Assembly (NCBI GenBank): GCA_017503885.1
Contig: JAFVSF010000067.1
Location: forward strand, 1-7,627
Direction: 5' to 3'
Source: Clostridia bacterium
GTDB taxonomy: Bacteria; Bacillota; Clostridia; Christensenellales; Borkfalkiaceae
DNA length: 7,627 bases
Shown here: positions 6,055 to 7,627 of the stretch, one piece after another
Position numbering within the stretch: the stretch's first letter is position 1
How the letters are laid out: every line of letters starts with the position of its first letter
Notes under the pieces: generated by a model
Databases searched by the model: none
The model's input: the letters and a program-made list of their open reading frames with translations, nothing else
Told to the model about the DNA's origin: nothing
Position numbers and translations under genes: made by a program

Positions 6055-6822
6055 ATGAACAAAATACTAAGCATTGATAAAGTATCTCTAACCTACCACA
6101 CGAAGCAAGGAGAAATTGAGGCATTAAACAATATAACTTTTGACGTGTTTAATGGGGAATTTGTAGCAATTATAGGTCCGTCAGGTTGTGGAAAAACAAG
6201 TATTCTGTCCATTATTGCAGGACTATTAAAACCAAGCAAAGGAACTGTTTTGCTAAACGGCTCTCCAATTCTTTCTCCAAGTGAATCAATAGGCTATATG
6301 TTACAAAAAGACCAATTGTTTGCTTGGCGTACAGTTGAACAAAACGCCCTTTTACCCCTTGAAATTCACAAGTCGATTAAAGATCTAGAAAAAAGAAAAA
6401 ACGTAGAACTTTTATTGAAAAAATATGGTTTATGGGATTTTAGAAAATCCTACCCAAACGAACTGTCTGGTGGAATGCGACAAAGAGTTGCCCTTATTAG
6501 AACTCTTGCATACTCACCTAAAATACTTCGTTTAGACGAGCCTTTCTCTGCTCTAGACTACCAAACAAGACTATCAGTTTGCGACGACGTTTACGGAATA
6601 ATTAAAAACGAAAAAAAGACGGCTATATTAGTAACTCACGACATATCCGAAGCAATAGCACTTGCAGATAGAATTATCGTGTTAACCAAAAGGCCGTCGA
6701 AAATATTAAACGTACATTTAATCGATACTGACAAAACGTTAACTCCTCTTCAAAGAAGAGAATCAATGGGATTCTCTTCATGGTTCGAAAGGCTTTGGAG
6801 GGAATTAAACTATGAAAAATAA
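6055..6822 (+). CDS. ABC importer ATP-binding protein, SsuB/TauB-like
   Basis: This 255-residue cytoplasmic ATPase powers the importer. All nucleotide-binding motifs are present: Walker A GPSGCGKT (41-48), Q-loop Q84, ABC signature LSGGMRQR (137-144), Walker B ILRLDE (157-162) with catalytic E162, D-loop SALD (165-168), and H-loop H195 in VTHDISEA. Length and the sequence SALDYQTR fit the nitrate/sulfonate/taurine importer ATPase family (TauB/SsuB type). One oddity is R159, in the third hydrophobic position of Walker B, where the family normally has Leu or another aliphatic residue; the codon is CGT, one base from CTT. The start ATG at 6055 has AAAGGAG (6039-6045) 9 nt upstream. The gene lies 28 nt after the binding-protein stop and overlaps the permease start by 11 nt, so the three genes are surely co-transcribed. 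The substrate is not determined by the ATPase. Confidence 0.94.
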   Translation: MNKILSIDKVSLTYHTKQGEIEALNNITFDVFNGEFVAIIGPSGCGKTSILSIIAGLLKPSKGTVLLNGSPILSPSESIGYMLQKDQLFAWRTVEQNALLPLEIHKSIKDLEKRKNVELLLKKYGLWDFRKSYPNELSGGMRQRVALIRTLAYSPKILRLDEPFSALDYQTRLSVCDDVYGIIKNEKKTAILVTHDISEAIALADRIIVLTKRPSKILNVHLIDTDKTLTPLQRRESMGFSSWFERLWRELNYEK

Positions 6823-7618
6823 CCAAAACTTTTCTCGTGAACATCTTTTATTTTTAAAAACACAACGCAAAAATTCCGTATTTATAAATGTTATGCAAAT
6901 ATCTGTTTTATTTGTTTTACTGTTTGCTTGGGAACTTCTTGCAAAATATGGAATAATTGATAGTTTTTTAATGAGTAGCCCGTCACGAGTTGTAAAAACC
7001 ATTAAAAATTTAATATTAACCAATAATCTATGGATTCACGTTGGCACTACTCTTTTAGAGACGATTGCAGGATTTTTAATCGCAACCTTCTTAGGCTCTT
7101 TAATTGCCGTTGCACTTTGGTGGTCTGAAAACTTAAGAAAGATAAGCGAGCCGTATTTAATAGTTTTAAATAGTCTACCTAAAATTGCCCTAGGACCTAT
7201 TATTATCGTTTGGTTTGGCAGTGGCGTAAAATCTATAATATTTATGGCGATTATCATTACGATTATAGTTACCATAATAACAATGCAAAACGCTTTTTTA
7301 GCTTGCGATAAGGGTAAGATAATGTTACTTCAATCTATGGGTGCAAGCAAATTGCAAATTCTCTCAAAACTAATAATACCCTCTTCGTTAAAGAGTTTTA
7401 TTTCTTGCTTAAAAATAAACGTAGGTCTTGCTTGGATAGGCTCTATAATGGGAGAATATTTAACGTCAAGACAAGGTATTGGTTATCTTATCGTTTACGG
7501 TGGTCAAGTTTTTAAACTAGACTTAGTTATGGCAAGCACAATTATTCTTTGCTTTTTAGCAGGGGGAATGTACGTTCTCGTCGCTCTTTTAGAAAAGGCT
7601 TTGATAAAAGATAACTGA
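6812..7618 (+). CDS. ABC importer permease, SsuC/TauC-like
   Basis: This 268-residue inner-membrane permease has about six hydrophobic segments, roughly residues 25-44, 77-105, 112-136, 140-162, 188-213 and 236-262. It belongs to the binding-protein-dependent transport permease family (BPD_transp_1). The conserved NSLPKIALGPIIIVWFGSG (120-138) is characteristic of nitrate/sulfonate/taurine-type permeases. The cytoplasmic coupling loop LLQSMGASKLQILSKLIIP (172-190) corresponds to the EAA loop that docks on the ATPase, with G177 conserved though the EAA residues themselves are replaced. It probably works as a homodimer, since no second permease gene is seen. The ATG at 6812 lies inside the end of the ATPase gene, with GGAGGG (6797-6802) 9 nt upstream, so translation is likely coupled. 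The stop is TGA at 7616-7618, and only 9 bases remain before the window ends, so any later operon genes or terminator cannot be seen. Confidence 0.93.
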   Translation: MKNNQNFSREHLLFLKTQRKNSVFINVMQISVLFVLLFAWELLAKYGIIDSFLMSSPSRVVKTIKNLILTNNLWIHVGTTLLETIAGFLIATFLGSLIAVALWWSENLRKISEPYLIVLNSLPKIALGPIIIVWFGSGVKSIIFMAIIITIIVTIITMQNAFLACDKGKIMLLQSMGASKLQILSKLIIPSSLKSFISCLKINVGLAWIGSIMGEYLTSRQGIGYLIVYGGQVFKLDLVMASTIILCFLAGGMYVLVALLEKALIKDN

Positions 7619-7627
7619 CTAAAATAG

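Noticed and set aside
6805..7275. Minus-strand frames of 72 and 79 codons
   Set aside because: They are antisense to the permease and its junction with the ATPase gene, with no homology I recognise.

Overview
This window looks like core chromosome of a low-GC Bacillota bacterium, probably in class Clostridia. The evidence is AT-rich sequence with AGGAG-type ribosome binding sites, sigma-A-like promoters, an RNase J, a lipoprotein-anchored solute-binding protein and clostridial-type protein sequences. I see no mobile elements, CRISPR arrays, rRNA or tRNA genes. Coding density is very high; the only real intergenic spaces are about 150 bp (around 4878-5024) and about 100 bp (around 2145-2246).

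The left two thirds, all on the minus strand, form an RNA/translation block read right to left. It begins with valS (valyl-tRNA synthetase), followed by a strong intrinsic terminator, then an RNase J gene, then an O-methyltransferase of the TrmR/YrrM type. The methyltransferase starts 1 nt after the RNase J stop and runs off the left edge. For both valS and RNase J, the ribosome binding site points to a start inside the longest open frame: a TTG at 2144 for RNase J and an ATG at 4877 for valS. ValS is preceded by a perfect TTGACA-17-TATAAT promoter and a second, tandem weaker one. Its leader is too short for a T-box.

The right third, on the plus strand, is a three-gene ABC importer: lipoprotein binding protein (NMT1/THI5/SsuA type), ATPase and permease. 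The genes are tightly packed, with a 28-nt gap and then an 11-nt overlap, and are transcribed away from valS. The family takes up small solutes such as thiamine-pyrimidine precursors, sulfonates or riboflavin. The substrate here cannot be told from sequence. There is no room for a TPP riboswitch between the promoter and the first gene.

The divergent promoters share overlapping -35 boxes, and an imperfect dyad covers the importer's -10 region. No clearly new biological system is visible. The most useful points are the two corrected starts, the edge-truncated methyltransferase gene, the promoter architecture and the unassigned transporter substrate.
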